A DNA stretch of 62,526 bases from CAYILR01 sp964364175. Its GTDB lineage: Bacteria > Bdellovibrionota > UBA1018. Below are positions 35,531 through 43,376 of this stretch, in pieces. The stretch is from positions 1 to 62,526 of the forward strand of contig CAYILR010000023.1 of NCBI GenBank assembly GCA_964364175.1. Direction: 5' to 3'. The notes below the pieces were generated by a model. The model was not told the DNA's origin, ran no database searches, and worked only from the letters and a program-made list of their open reading frames with translations. The position numbers and the translations under genes were made by a program. Position 1 is the first letter of the stretch. Each line of letters begins with the position of its first letter.

Positions 35531-35559
35531 ACAGTAGCATGATTCATGCCATCGATCAA
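35531..35559 (-). promoter_or_regulatory. Promoter with palindromic spacer before the lysine-rich coiled-coil gene
   Basis: On the minus strand, TTGATC (35559-35554) and TACTGT (35536-35531) are spaced 17 bp. The spacer contains the perfect palindrome GCATG-ATT-CATGC (35537-35549), which is well placed for a repressor. The resulting leader is about 70 nt and A-rich. Nothing else is seen in this 134-nt gap. Confidence 0.4.
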
Positions 35560-35588
35560 CTAGTGTTCTTGTAATAGATTATTAACGG

Positions 35589-37241
35589 TCAATTTTGATC
35601 CCAAATCTTCGCAATAGGGATTTTTCGGCCTATTCCAAAGGCTTTTTGCGTGATTTTAAGAACAGGGGCTGCCTGTCTTCGCTTGTATTCATTAGCCTCA
35701 ATTCGTCTTAAAATATCTTCAACCCAGGTGCCATATTGGGACTTCAAGGTCTGAATTGGCACCGAATTCTCCAGGTAATCTTCCAAAACATGATCCAGAT
35801 CATCGTAAGGCGGCAGCGTATCTTGGTCAGTTTGACCGGGCTTCAGTTCGGCGGATGGGGCTTTTGTGATGGTTCGCTGAGGTATTATGTCCCCTCCTTG
35901 AGCATTCATCCAACGAGCCAATTCATACACTCGTGTTTTATACAAATCTCCAATCGGCGCCAGCCCACCCACCATATCGCCGTATAGGGTGCAATAGCCG
36001 GTTGCCATCTCAGATTTGTTTCCTGTAGTGAGAACTAGAGCATTCCTGTGGTTGGAAAGAGTCATCAGAATCAGGCCTCTCAGCCGAGATTGAAGATTTT
36101 CTTGGGCTATAGGAGCTAAGGCCTCCAGCGTGCCTCCGATCTCCCTGCCACTCGTGGCGAACAAGAACTTGATGGGTCGGACCTGGAGCTCAATCCCCAG
36201 GTTTTTGGCCAGGATTTCGGCGTCCTCAAGGCTATGCCCGCTCGAATACTGGCTAGGCATCGCGACTCCTAGAACTTGCTTTTTGCCCAGTGCTTCGACT
36301 GCCAGGGCCGCCACCACGGCTGAGTCAATCCCGCCGCTCAACCCAAGAATTGCTGATTTGAAGCCTGTTTTTATGAAATAATCTCGAATCCCCAATACCA
36401 GGCCTCGGCGAACCAGCTCGATCTCCTGGGGGGCCTCAGTGGCCTTCGTCTCGGAATCCCACTTTCCGGTCTGAGTATCTACGCAAGCAAATCCTTCTTC
36501 GAAAAAAGACAGGCGTCCAAGTTTTTTTCCATGAGCATCGCAGGAGAACGATCCACCATCAAAGAGGATCTCGTCGTTTGAGCCAATCTGGTTCACATAG
36601 ACCAGGGGCGCACCCACAGTTTGCGCCACCCCAGAGTGAAGCGCCTCGCGTCTCTTCCACTTTCCCCACTCATAGGGGCTCGACGACAACGAAACAATCA
36701 GATTCGCTTTCGCGGCCTTGTACCGGTCTACTGGATCGATAGAATAAATATTGCGCTGACGGGCAGGATCTTTGGCCCAGAGATCTTCGCAGACTGCAAC
36801 AGCCACCCGAACACCGTCTCCTGCATCCCAAAGCTTGATCTCATGCGCGGGCTCGAAATACCGGGACTCATCGAATACATCGTAGGTCGGCAACAATGTC
36901 TTGGGCTGACGAAGAGCTACCTCTCCATTTTCAAGGATCCAGGCCACGTTCTGCGCTGGCCGACCCATCGTGTCCGGATTGCGGTCGACAGAACCCACTG
37001 CAAGCGCACACTTCTGCCCTTTTGTAGCTTTTTTGAGCTCATTTAGGGCTTTTTCACAGCGATCAAAGATCTCCGGCCGCTCGATGAGGTCGTGCGGAGG
37101 ATATCCGCAGATGGACATTTCGGGGGTAAGCAATAGACGTGCGCCTTCCTGGCAAGCACGTTGGTATGCCTCTAAAATTTTTTTAACATTGGCTTCAAAA
37201 GCGCCAATCGTAGGATTGATCTGGGCAATCGCGATCTTCAT
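35589..37241 (-). CDS. nadE: Glutamine-dependent NAD+ synthetase
   Basis: This 550-residue two-domain enzyme makes NAD+ from nicotinic acid adenine dinucleotide. The N-terminal nitrilase-type glutaminase (about 1-260) has the Glu-Lys-Cys residues in LLTPEMSICGYPP, LPTYDVFDE and VAVCEDLWAKDP and would deliver ammonia. The C-terminal synthetase (about 290-550) has the P-loop SGGIDSAVVAALA and LTTGNKSEMATGYCTLYGDMVGG. It follows ndk by 18 nt on the same strand and is probably the last gene of the mdh-suc-ndk transcript. Confidence 0.96.
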   Translation of the reverse strand: MKIAIAQINPTIGAFEANVKKILEAYQRACQEGARLLLTPEMSICGYPPHDLIERPEIFDRCEKALNELKKATKGQKCALAVGSVDRNPDTMGRPAQNVAWILENGEVALRQPKTLLPTYDVFDESRYFEPAHEIKLWDAGDGVRVAVAVCEDLWAKDPARQRNIYSIDPVDRYKAAKANLIVSLSSSPYEWGKWKRREALHSGVAQTVGAPLVYVNQIGSNDEILFDGGSFSCDAHGKKLGRLSFFEEGFACVDTQTGKWDSETKATEAPQEIELVRRGLVLGIRDYFIKTGFKSAILGLSGGIDSAVVAALAVEALGKKQVLGVAMPSQYSSGHSLEDAEILAKNLGIELQVRPIKFLFATSGREIGGTLEALAPIAQENLQSRLRGLILMTLSNHRNALVLTTGNKSEMATGYCTLYGDMVGGLAPIGDLYKTRVYELARWMNAQGGDIIPQRTITKAPSAELKPGQTDQDTLPPYDDLDHVLEDYLENSVPIQTLKSQYGTWVEDILRRIEANEYKRRQAAPVLKITQKAFGIGRKIPIAKIWDQN

Positions 37242-37259
37242 CGGCGTGCCACGCTCGGC

Positions 37260-37688
37260 TTAGTACCGCTTCTGCAAATCAGACTTGTCAAAGAAGTAAG
37301 CAATCTCGCGGTCAGCCGACTTGATGCTGTCAGATCCGTGGACTGCGTTGGCTTCGATGCTGTCAGCAAAATCTTTGCGGAGGGTGCCGACTGCTGCTTT
37401 GGCAGGATCGGTGGCGCCCATGATTTCGCGGTTCATCATAACTGCATTGTCGCCTTCGAGAACCATCAGGAGTACTGGACCGCTGGTCATGAAGTGAACC
37501 AGGCTTTGGAAGAACGGACGGTCTTTGTGCTCGATGTAGAAACCTTCTGCTTTTTCGCGAGGCAGTTTGGTGAATCGTGCAGCTGCGATGCGGAGGCCCT
37601 TTTTCTCAAAACGGGTGATGATTTCTCCCATGCAGTTTTTTTCGACAGCGTTGGGTTTAATGATTGAAAACGTTCTTTCGATTGCCAT
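37260..37688 (-). CDS. ndk: Nucleoside diphosphate kinase
   Basis: This 142-residue enzyme moves the gamma-phosphate between nucleotides through a phospho-histidine. His117 in NAVHGSDS is the acceptor. ERTFSIIKPNAVEKN and the Kpn-loop residues are normal. It sits 13 nt after sucD; succinyl-CoA synthetase and Ndk are often linked because Ndk balances GTP and ATP pools. Confidence 0.97.
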   Translation of the reverse strand: MAIERTFSIIKPNAVEKNCMGEIITRFEKKGLRIAAARFTKLPREKAEGFYIEHKDRPFFQSLVHFMTSGPVLLMVLEGDNAVMMNREIMGATDPAKAAVGTLRKDFADSIEANAVHGSDSIKSADREIAYFFDKSDLQKRY

Positions 37689-37701
37689 TGTAACTACCCT
37701 T

Positions 37702-38568
37702 TCAAATTATGCTTTTCAATGTCGAGCCTAAATCCGCCGGACTTCGGGCGATTTTCACTCCTGCGGATTGGAGGGCCTGGAATTTTTCCTCGGCTGTTCC
37801 TTTTCCACCGGAGATGATCGCTCCTGCGTGTCCCATTCGTTTGCCGGGAGGTGCGGTTGCTCCTCCGATAAAGCCCACGATGGGTTTCTTAAATTCACGT
37901 TTGATGAACTCTGCGGCTTCTTCTTCTGCGCTGCCGCCGATCTCACCAATCATGATCACGCCCTGCGTATCCGAATCTCGGTTAAAGGCTTCTAACACAT
38001 CGATAAAATTTGTGCCATTAATTGGATCGCCGCCGATTCCTACGCAGGTGCTTTGGCCGATGCCCAGTTGAGTCAGCTGGTGGACCGCTTCGTAGGTCAG
38101 GGTTCCGGATCGGGATACGACTCCGATATTGCCGACTTTGTGAATCTGGCCGGGCATAATACCGATTTTACATTGGCCTGGGGTGATGATTCCGGGACAG
38201 TTCGGGCCGATCAGGCGGGATTTGCTCTTCTTGACGTATTGTTTGACCGCGATCATGTCACGGACAGGGATTCCTTCGGTGATGCAAGTGATCAGGGTGA
38301 TTCCGGCATCGACGGCTTCGCAGATCGCGTCTGCAGCGCCGGGAGGCGGAACGAAAATCATCGTCGCGTTGGCGCCGGTTTTTTCGACGGCCTCAGCCAC
38401 GGTGTCGAAAACTGGGAATCCTTCGTGAACTTGTCCGCCTCGGCCGGGAGTGACTCCGCCCACGACGTTGGTTCCGTAATCTTTGCATCCCTTGGCGTGA
38501 AAGCTACCTTGAGAGCCTGTGATTCCTTGAACGATCAGCTTGGTGTTTTTGTCGACCCAAATTGCCAT
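37702..38568 (-). CDS. sucD: Succinyl-CoA synthetase alpha subunit
   Basis: This 288-residue subunit carries the CoA-binding Rossmann domain (LIVQGITGSQGSFHAKG, residues 11-27) and the ligase domain with the phospho-histidine in RMGHAGAIISGG (near residue 245). With SucC it converts succinyl-CoA and ADP/GDP to succinate in the TCA cycle. It starts 58 nt after sucC with GGGGAAAA before the ATG. Confidence 0.97.
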   Translation of the reverse strand: MAIWVDKNTKLIVQGITGSQGSFHAKGCKDYGTNVVGGVTPGRGGQVHEGFPVFDTVAEAVEKTGANATMIFVPPPGAADAICEAVDAGITLITCITEGIPVRDMIAVKQYVKKSKSRLIGPNCPGIITPGQCKIGIMPGQIHKVGNIGVVSRSGTLTYEAVHQLTQLGIGQSTCVGIGGDPINGTNFIDVLEAFNRDSDTQGVIMIGEIGGSAEEEAAEFIKREFKKPIVGFIGGATAPPGKRMGHAGAIISGGKGTAEEKFQALQSAGVKIARSPADLGSTLKSII

Positions 38569-38626
38569 GGTATTTTCCCCTAATTAATCAGCTTAATTTA
38601 TTGATCAAAAACTTTTTCACTTAACC

Positions 38627-39811
38627 TTAACGAATCGAATCGACGACTTTTTTAGCCGCATCCGCGAGACCGTCCGCAGGAATGATCTTCAAGCCAGATT
38701 TCGCCAGAATTTCTTTTCCTTCAGTCACACGAGTTCCTTCGAGTCGAACGACCAGAGGCACGCTCAGCGAAACTTCCTTAGCTGCTGCGATCACGCCTTC
38801 TGCGATGACATCGCACTTCATGATTCCACCAAAAATATTCACGAGAATCGCTTTCACCGCTGGATCCTTGAGAATGATCTTGAATGCGTGAGTGACTTTT
38901 TCTTTCGTCGCTCCACCGCCGACATCCAAGAAGTTGGCGGGCTCACCGCCGTGCAATTTGATGATGTCCATCGTCGCCATCGCGAGACCTGCGCCGTTCA
39001 CGAGGCAACCGATGTTGCCTTCGAGTGCAATGTAGGCGAGTTCGTATTTCGAAGCTTCGACGTCTTGCGCGTTCTCTTCGAGCAGATCGCGCATTTCGAG
39101 AATGTCTTTGTGTCGAAACATTGCGTTGTCATCGAAATTCAATTTTGCGTCGAGTGCTTTGAGTTTTCCGTCTTGAGTGAGAATCAAAGGATTGATCTCG
39201 ACTTGAGAACAGTCGGTTTCCATGAAGCATTTGTAGACTCCGCCGAAAAACGGCACGGCTTCCTTGGTTTGCTCTGCAGTCAATCCAAGCGCCTTCGCAA
39301 TCTTGCGTCCGTGAAAAGGCATGTAGCCTGTTGATGGATCAATTGCGACTTTGATGATTTTCTCGGGGCTTTTGTGAGCGACTTCTTCGATTTCCATTCC
39401 ACCTTCGGTGGAGGCCATCATCACCACTGAATTGACAGCGCGGTCGGTGACGACGCCCAGGTAAAATTCCTTGGCGATGGCAGATCCTTCTTCGATCCAG
39501 ACTTTGTGGACTTTTTTGCCTTGAGCTCCGGTTTGTGGAGTCACGAGAGTTTTGCCGATGATTTCTTGCGCGGCAGCTGCCACTGCAGAAACATCCTTGC
39601 AAACCTTCACGCCGCCCGCCTTGCCTCGGCCTCCGGCGTGGATTTGGGCTTTCACGACCCAAACCGAGTTGCCCCGTTCTTTTTGTAAATCACGAGCAGC
39701 TTTTTCTGCTCTTCCGCCGATATCGGAACCTTCTTCCACCAACCGACCTTCGGGTACTGCAACGTTAAACCGCTTCAGAACCGCTTTGGCCTGATATTCA
39801 TGGATGTTCAT
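38627..39811 (-). CDS. sucC: Succinyl-CoA synthetase beta subunit
   Basis: This 394-residue ATP-grasp subunit has MNIHEYQAKAVLKRFNVAVP at the N-terminus, the nucleotide-binding region WVVKAQIHAGGRGKAGGV, the Mg-binding CSQVEINPLILT and the C-terminal GGGATKEKVTHAF and NIFGGIMKCDVIAEG. It lies 5 nt after mdh, clearly in the same operon. ATP or GTP preference cannot be judged safely from sequence. Confidence 0.97.
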   Translation of the reverse strand: MNIHEYQAKAVLKRFNVAVPEGRLVEEGSDIGGRAEKAARDLQKERGNSVWVVKAQIHAGGRGKAGGVKVCKDVSAVAAAAQEIIGKTLVTPQTGAQGKKVHKVWIEEGSAIAKEFYLGVVTDRAVNSVVMMASTEGGMEIEEVAHKSPEKIIKVAIDPSTGYMPFHGRKIAKALGLTAEQTKEAVPFFGGVYKCFMETDCSQVEINPLILTQDGKLKALDAKLNFDDNAMFRHKDILEMRDLLEENAQDVEASKYELAYIALEGNIGCLVNGAGLAMATMDIIKLHGGEPANFLDVGGGATKEKVTHAFKIILKDPAVKAILVNIFGGIMKCDVIAEGVIAAAKEVSLSVPLVVRLEGTRVTEGKEILAKSGLKIIPADGLADAAKKVVDSIR

Positions 39812-39816
39812 CGATT

Positions 39817-40758
39817 TTAGACCCCCAGTTTAGCCATTGCGTCGACGAGTTCTTTGACCGCAGCAGCAGATTTTTCGAACATGATTTTCTCTTCGGAATT
39901 TAATTCGAGTGTTGGAACGCCTTCGAGACCTTTTGCACCGAGTTTTGCGACCACTCCGCAGAACAAGTCATTTTGGCCGTATTCACCTTTGAGCAAAACG
40001 GCGCAAGGCAAGTAGCGTTTCTTGTCGCGAACGATCGCTTCGGCCATTTGCACTGCGCTGGCTGCGGGTGCGTAGTAGGCAGAACCGGTTTTGAGCAAGT
40101 TCACAATTTCTGCTCCACCTTTGCGAGTGCGATCGACGAGGGCGTCGATTTTTTCTTTCGGCAAAAGTTGAGTCAGAGGCACGCCGCCGACGGTGACATA
40201 ACGAGGCATCGGAACCATCGTGTCGCCGTGACCACCGAATACGAAAGCTTGAACGTCTTCGACGCTGACATCGAGTTCCATCGCAATGAAGCTGCGGAAC
40301 CGAGCGCCATCGAGAACACCGGCCATACCGAGAACACGCTCACGAGGAAAGCCGCTGGCCTTCATAGCGACGTGGCACATGGCATCGAGTGGATTGCTGA
40401 CGATGATGATGACGCTGTTGGGAGAATATTTTGCAACTTGAGTGGAGCATTCTTTGACGATTTTTGCGTTAGTCGCCAGCAAGTCATCGCGGCTCATTCC
40501 GGGTTTGCGAGGCAAACCTGCGGTGATGATCACGACGTCCGAATCCGAAGTCAGCGAGTAGTCGCTTCCACCTTTGATTTTGGAATCAAAACCTTCGACC
40601 GGAGAAGCTTCAAAAAGATCCAGAGCCTTGCCCGCCGCTGCATCGCCGTTGATGTCGATCAGAACCACATCGCCCAGCTCCTTTGAAGCCGCCCAATGCG
40701 CACATGTTGAACCGACAAAACCTGCACCGATGACCGAAATTTTAGGCCTGCGAACCAT
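39817..40758 (-). CDS. mdh: Malate dehydrogenase (LDH-like type)
   Basis: This 313-residue NAD-dependent TCA enzyme is of the LDH-like group. It has the Rossmann GAGFVG (11-16), Asp35 for NAD, LPRKPG with Arg84 in the position that selects malate over lactate, NPLDAM (122-127) and catalytic His177 in GGHGDTMVP. First gene of mdh-sucC-sucD-ndk-nadE, with AAGGAG before the ATG and promoter boxes at 40801-40829. Confidence 0.96.
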   Translation of the reverse strand: MVRRPKISVIGAGFVGSTCAHWAASKELGDVVLIDINGDAAAGKALDLFEASPVEGFDSKIKGGSDYSLTSDSDVVIITAGLPRKPGMSRDDLLATNAKIVKECSTQVAKYSPNSVIIIVSNPLDAMCHVAMKASGFPRERVLGMAGVLDGARFRSFIAMELDVSVEDVQAFVFGGHGDTMVPMPRYVTVGGVPLTQLLPKEKIDALVDRTRKGGAEIVNLLKTGSAYYAPAASAVQMAEAIVRDKKRYLPCAVLLKGEYGQNDLFCGVVAKLGAKGLEGVPTLELNSEEKIMFEKSAAAVKELVDAMAKLGV

Positions 40759-40800
40759 AGAAAGCTCCTTACATGAAGTTAAAACTGCTGTTGTGTTACC

Positions 40801-40829
40801 AACTTACGCACGGCCTGGGGGTTGGTCAA
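40801..40829 (-). promoter_or_regulatory. Candidate promoter of the mdh-suc operon
   Basis: TTGACC (minus strand 40829-40824) and TAAGTT (40806-40801) have a 17-bp spacer. The -35 is 5/6 and the -10 only 3/6 to sigma-70 consensus, giving a leader of about 35 nt with AAGGAG near its end. Confidence 0.4.
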
Positions 40830-40882
40830 CAAAAACTCTTTTTGAAATTGGAACTTCGGTAATCTGAATCCCTTTTTTAATT

Positions 40883-40927
40883 CCGACCATTCTAGTTTAT
40901 TCATCCGTCACGGGACGGATAAAATCT
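40883..40927. repeat. Palindromic direct repeat, copy 1
   Basis: This 45-bp element begins CCGACCATTCTAGTTTAT and continues into the palindrome CATCCGTCACGGGACGGATA (one central mismatch). It matches copy 2 at 41778-41821 in about 40 of 45 positions, same orientation. The end of the broken HNH gene runs into this copy, and its stop codon is supplied by the repeat. Confidence 0.75.
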
Positions 40928-41523
40928 CAGTTAGCGACCGCGTCTCACTCTTAAATCCTCTTTTCTTATTTTCTCTTTGAATCGCCCGCTCCGCCTTCTG
41001 AATCGGATCGTTCCGTTCGAGAAATTCCTGCGTCATCATTTCGAGAGCGATCTCAAGCGAAGCATGTTTTTTAGTTTTCTGACTGAGCAAGTCCTGAACT
41101 CGTCTGAGTTGATCTTCGAGTTCGCGCGAAATCCCCACGCGGAAACTGAGCAAAGATTTCTCGATCGAGCTCCCGCCTGGAAAGCTGCGCAGCTTTGTCG
41201 AGCCATTCCGCTTGATTCGCCGGAGTGATGATCGGAGCAATCGCCTTGGCGTTGCTGATCAGAATTTCTCGGGATTGGATTTTTTCTTTAAGAAGTGGAA
41301 CCTCTTTTGATTTTCTCGCCAAGCGAATCAGAGTCGTAGCGATATCTTCAGAAAGTTTGAGTTTTCTATGAGCGTAGTCATAAAGAGAAGTAAATCCAAA
41401 TTCTTGATGCCCTTTCAGCTCTTCCATCTGCTGGAGAATCTCGATTAACTCTCCTTCCAATCGTGTGTACGACGCAGACACCGTCATCGCTCGTTCGTGC
41501 AAAGAAATGATTTTTTGATTCAT
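40908..41523 (-). pseudogene. Broken HNH-endonuclease-type gene, frameshifted and truncated
   Basis: From ATG 41523 (GGAG upstream) the first frame encodes a helical N-terminal region (MNQKIISLHERAM, LEGELIEILQQMEEL, FTSLYDYAHRKLKLSEDIATTLIRLARK) known from HNH-signature proteins common in Bdellovibrio relatives. Sense is then lost near 41150-41170. The next frame continues with the expected SFRVGISRELEDQLRRVQDLLSQK and MTQEFLERNDPIQKAERA. The HNH nuclease domain that should follow is missing. The frame instead ends inside repeat copy 1 (EILSVP then stop). I conclude a dead copy with at least one frameshift or deletion and a lost 3' end. Confidence 0.7.
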
Positions 41524-41674
41524 ATTTTTCTCCTGATGCGAAAACCGTAACACGGCTTTTTCGAGGCCTCTGCGCGCCTCGCTCGACAGGAGAAATCCGC
41601 TCGGATGAGAAAAAATAATTCTGAATTGGAAAAACGATTCAGATCGAATTTATGGAAGAATAAGGAGATTTTAA

Positions 41675-41773
41675 ATGAGTATTCTCAATACCAGTCCAAC
41701 TATCACTCTAGACTCCGTCAAGAAATATTTAAAAAATAGTTTTCAAAATCGTCGTTCATTCTATCCACTTTGA
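41675..41773 (+). CDS. Possible 32-residue remnant with strong ribosome binding site
   Basis: AAGGAG lies eight bases before ATG 41675. The product MSILNTSPTITLDSVKKYL... is 32 residues and stops 4 nt before repeat copy 2. The good start signal and abrupt end suggest the 5' stub of a longer gene cut by the repeat. It could also be a short functional peptide. I do not recognise it. The rest of the 305-nt stretch 41524-41828 holds only a 6-bp hairpin (41562-41581) and repeat copy 2. Confidence 0.3.
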   Translation: MSILNTSPTITLDSVKKYLKNSFQNRRSFYPL

Positions 41774-41777
41774 ATCT

Positions 41778-41821
41778 CCGACCATCCTAGTTTATTTATC
41801 CGTCACGTGACGGATAAATCT
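41778..41821. repeat. Palindromic direct repeat, copy 2
   Basis: This 44-bp copy starts CCGACCATCCTAGTTTAT and contains a perfect 24-bp palindrome whose half is TTTATCCGTCAC (41793-41816). With copy 1 it brackets the broken HNH gene in direct orientation, about 0.9 kb apart. It could act as a bidirectional hairpin, or be a REP-like mobile repeat. Confidence 0.75.
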
Positions 41822-41828
41822 TCAAAAA

Positions 41829-42203
41829 TTAAATATGCAAACATTTTCTAAACTCATCATGCCATCGCTGCTGATGCGGATACATTTTTTTGCTCTGCAA
41901 CTCATGAAGTCTTTTACGCAATTTTTCAATCTCGATCAGGGAAAGTTTATCTGAGTTGAAAATCGATTTCCTGACTTCATTCTTAATTTTTTGCAATTGC
42001 ATATCCTGAACCGACTCAATCACTTTTTCATCACTCAGATTTTTTGCTCGATTCAGTCCGTCAGGACATTCTTCTTTGACATAAGCTTCCAAAAATCCAA
42101 CTGCTTGGTGTATTTTGTAAAAATCGTCTTCGTTTTTGAGACCGCCAGCAAAAACAACTGACAATGAGAGAATTAAAAGCGAAACCATTTGATATATACT
42201 CAT
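41829..42203 (-). CDS. Small exported protein, unrecognised
   Basis: From ATG 42203 (an earlier ATG at 42215 is equally possible) the gene encodes about 124 residues. They begin with a signal peptide (MSIYQMVSLLILSLSVVFAGG) followed by a mostly helical, charged domain with two Cys (EECPDG and RKCLHI) that could form a disulphide. No family is recognised. It stands alone in an A+T-rich accessory stretch. Confidence 0.5.
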   Translation of the reverse strand: MSIYQMVSLLILSLSVVFAGGLKNEDDFYKIHQAVGFLEAYVKEECPDGLNRAKNLSDEKVIESVQDMQLQKIKNEVRKSIFNSDKLSLIEIEKLRKRLHELQSKKMYPHQQRWHDEFRKCLHI

Positions 42204-42271
42204 CAATAAACTCATTATGATTCAAGAAATTTATTTTATCCATCCACCGCTAAACAGAAGGACTGGCAATC

Positions 42272-42536
42272 ATGGTGCAGACGTCCCGAAATAAGGATAA
42301 AGCAAAACTGGAAGAAATTACTGAGACAGGACTCAAGTTCAACCAGTCAAAATTCGATCAGATTCTTAAGGCACATCGTTTGATGCCTCAATGGAAGCAG
42401 ATTAAAAAAGCTGAAGCAGGATTTGTCAGCTCTTTCTTTTGAAGAAAAGATCAGAAGAGTTGTCGAAATGCAGAAATTCTCTGCGCGATTCAAAAAGAAC
42501 CCAGGCAAGAAAGTCTACGTTTGGGATTTGGGCTAA
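42272..42536 (+). pseudogene. Small gene broken at an A6 run
   Basis: ATG 42272 opens a frame (MVQTSRNKDKAKLEEITETG...QILKAHRLMPQWKQIKKAEAG) that stops at 42442. From the six A near 42405 a +1 frame carries a natural-looking continuation, LKQDLSALSFEEKIRRVV then EMQKFSARFKKNPGKKVYVWDLG, ending at 42534-42536. With five A instead of six, one 87-residue protein results. So the gene is either inactivated by a homopolymer insertion or misread there. The family is not recognised. Confidence 0.45.
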
Positions 42537-42620
42537 TCCCAATTTGCTGTTAAAAGCCTTTGATTTGATTCTATCCAAAGTTTGGAGCGAGTATGCCTCA
42601 CGAAAAGGAGAACTACGCAT

Positions 42621-42938
42621 ATGAATATCAATCAAGAAGTTGTTCAGTCTCGATGGAAAGAAGTCAAAGGCGCTATTCGCAACAAGTGGTCTAATTTGAG
42701 CGATGAGGAGCTAGAAGTCACGAAGGGAAATGTCCCTTCTCTACTCAGTCTCATTGAGAAAAAGACCTCTATGTCGAAGGATGACGCTTCTCACAAGCTG
42801 TATGATCTGACTGAGCGATTTGCAACTAAACAGAATGAGTCAAATGACAAATCCAATGAGAGGTCATTTGATAAATCAGGAAAATCAAGTGATGCATCTG
42901 CTAATCCAGATCGAGATCGCATGAAGGATGTTGTGTAA
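42621..42938 (+). CDS. CsbD-like general stress protein
   Basis: ATG 42621 is chosen for the AAGGAG 11 nt upstream. The product has 105 residues. The first 60 (VQSRWKEVKGAIRNKWSNLSDEELEVTKGN, in the CsbD pattern WxxxKGxxxxxWxxLtdddl) form the small helical fold of stress-induced CsbD/YjbJ proteins. The last 40 are a disordered Ser/Asp/Lys tail. A hairpin with U-run follows (42971-43007). The second CsbD-like gene lies just downstream. Confidence 0.75.
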   Translation: MNINQEVVQSRWKEVKGAIRNKWSNLSDEELEVTKGNVPSLLSLIEKKTSMSKDDASHKLYDLTERFATKQNESNDKSNERSFDKSGKSSDASANPDRDRMKDVV

Positions 42939-42970
42939 TACCCTCAGCTTAAGCCTGCTTGGCTTGGCAA

Positions 42971-43007
42971 AACTTGCGGCGTCGTTAATTCGATGCCGCA
43001 AGTTTTT
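42971..43007 (+). terminator. Rho-independent terminator after the CsbD-like gene
   Basis: AACTTGCGGC (42971-42980) and GCCGCAAGTT (42995-43004) form a 10-bp G+C-rich stem with a 14-nt loop, followed by TTTTTGTTT. It lies 33 nt after the stop of the first CsbD-like gene and separates it from the second. Confidence 0.8.
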
Positions 43008-43047
43008 GTTTGTAATCCAGTGTTAGAAAATTATGAAAGGAAAATCA

Positions 43048-43269
43048 ATGAAATCAAAAAAAAATAAAATCACAGGGATGCTCAACTCTACAGTAGGAAA
43101 GATAAAACAAACTGCAGGTAAAATCATCAACGATAAAGATCTCGAAACTCAAGGCTTGATGCAAGAAGCTAAAGGCAAGGGCCAACAACTCCTTAGCGCA
43201 ACACAAAAGAAAATCCAAAAAGGCTCAACCGCCATCGGAAAAATGGCCCACAAAGTCGAGCATGCATAA
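43048..43269 (+). CDS. Second CsbD-family stress protein
   Basis: ATG 43048 follows AAAGGA at the right distance. An ATG 15 nt earlier overlaps that ribosome binding site. The 73-residue product has the classical CsbD pattern: KITGMLNSTVGKIKQTAGKI, KDLETQGLMQEAKGKGQ. It is Lys-rich, cytoplasmic and helical. In other bacteria CsbD genes are induced by stress; their biochemical role is not known. Confidence 0.8.
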   Translation: MKSKKNKITGMLNSTVGKIKQTAGKIINDKDLETQGLMQEAKGKGQQLLSATQKKIQKGSTAIGKMAHKVEHA

Positions 43270-43298
43270 TTAGTTTTATTTAAAATTTAAATATTTTT

Positions 43299-43346
43299 AG
43301 AGCCCATTCTCTCCTACTTAAAAACAGAAGGTAGAGAATGGGCTCT
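43299..43346. other. Long hairpin between convergent genes
   Basis: AGAGCCCATTCTCT (43299-43312) and AGAGAATGGGCTCT (43333-43346) give a perfect 14-bp stem with a 20-nt loop, between the CsbD gene and the convergent lipoprotein gene. Neither strand has a clear U-run just after the stem, so it is an atypical bidirectional terminator or an mRNA 3'-end protector. Confidence 0.6.
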
Positions 43347-43376
43347 CGCTATTCCAGGCTTGTTAAGAGTTAACGA

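Noticed and set aside
39973..40686. 237-codon open frame opposite mdh
   Set aside because: Antisense shadow of a strongly conserved gene; His/Phe/Asp-rich composition typical of such frames.
42400..42412. Programmed frameshift at AAAAAAG in the broken small gene
   Set aside because: The zero frame reads AAA AAA G, which is not the phase needed for a -1 slippery heptamer, and the shift required is +1; homopolymer indel is the simpler view.
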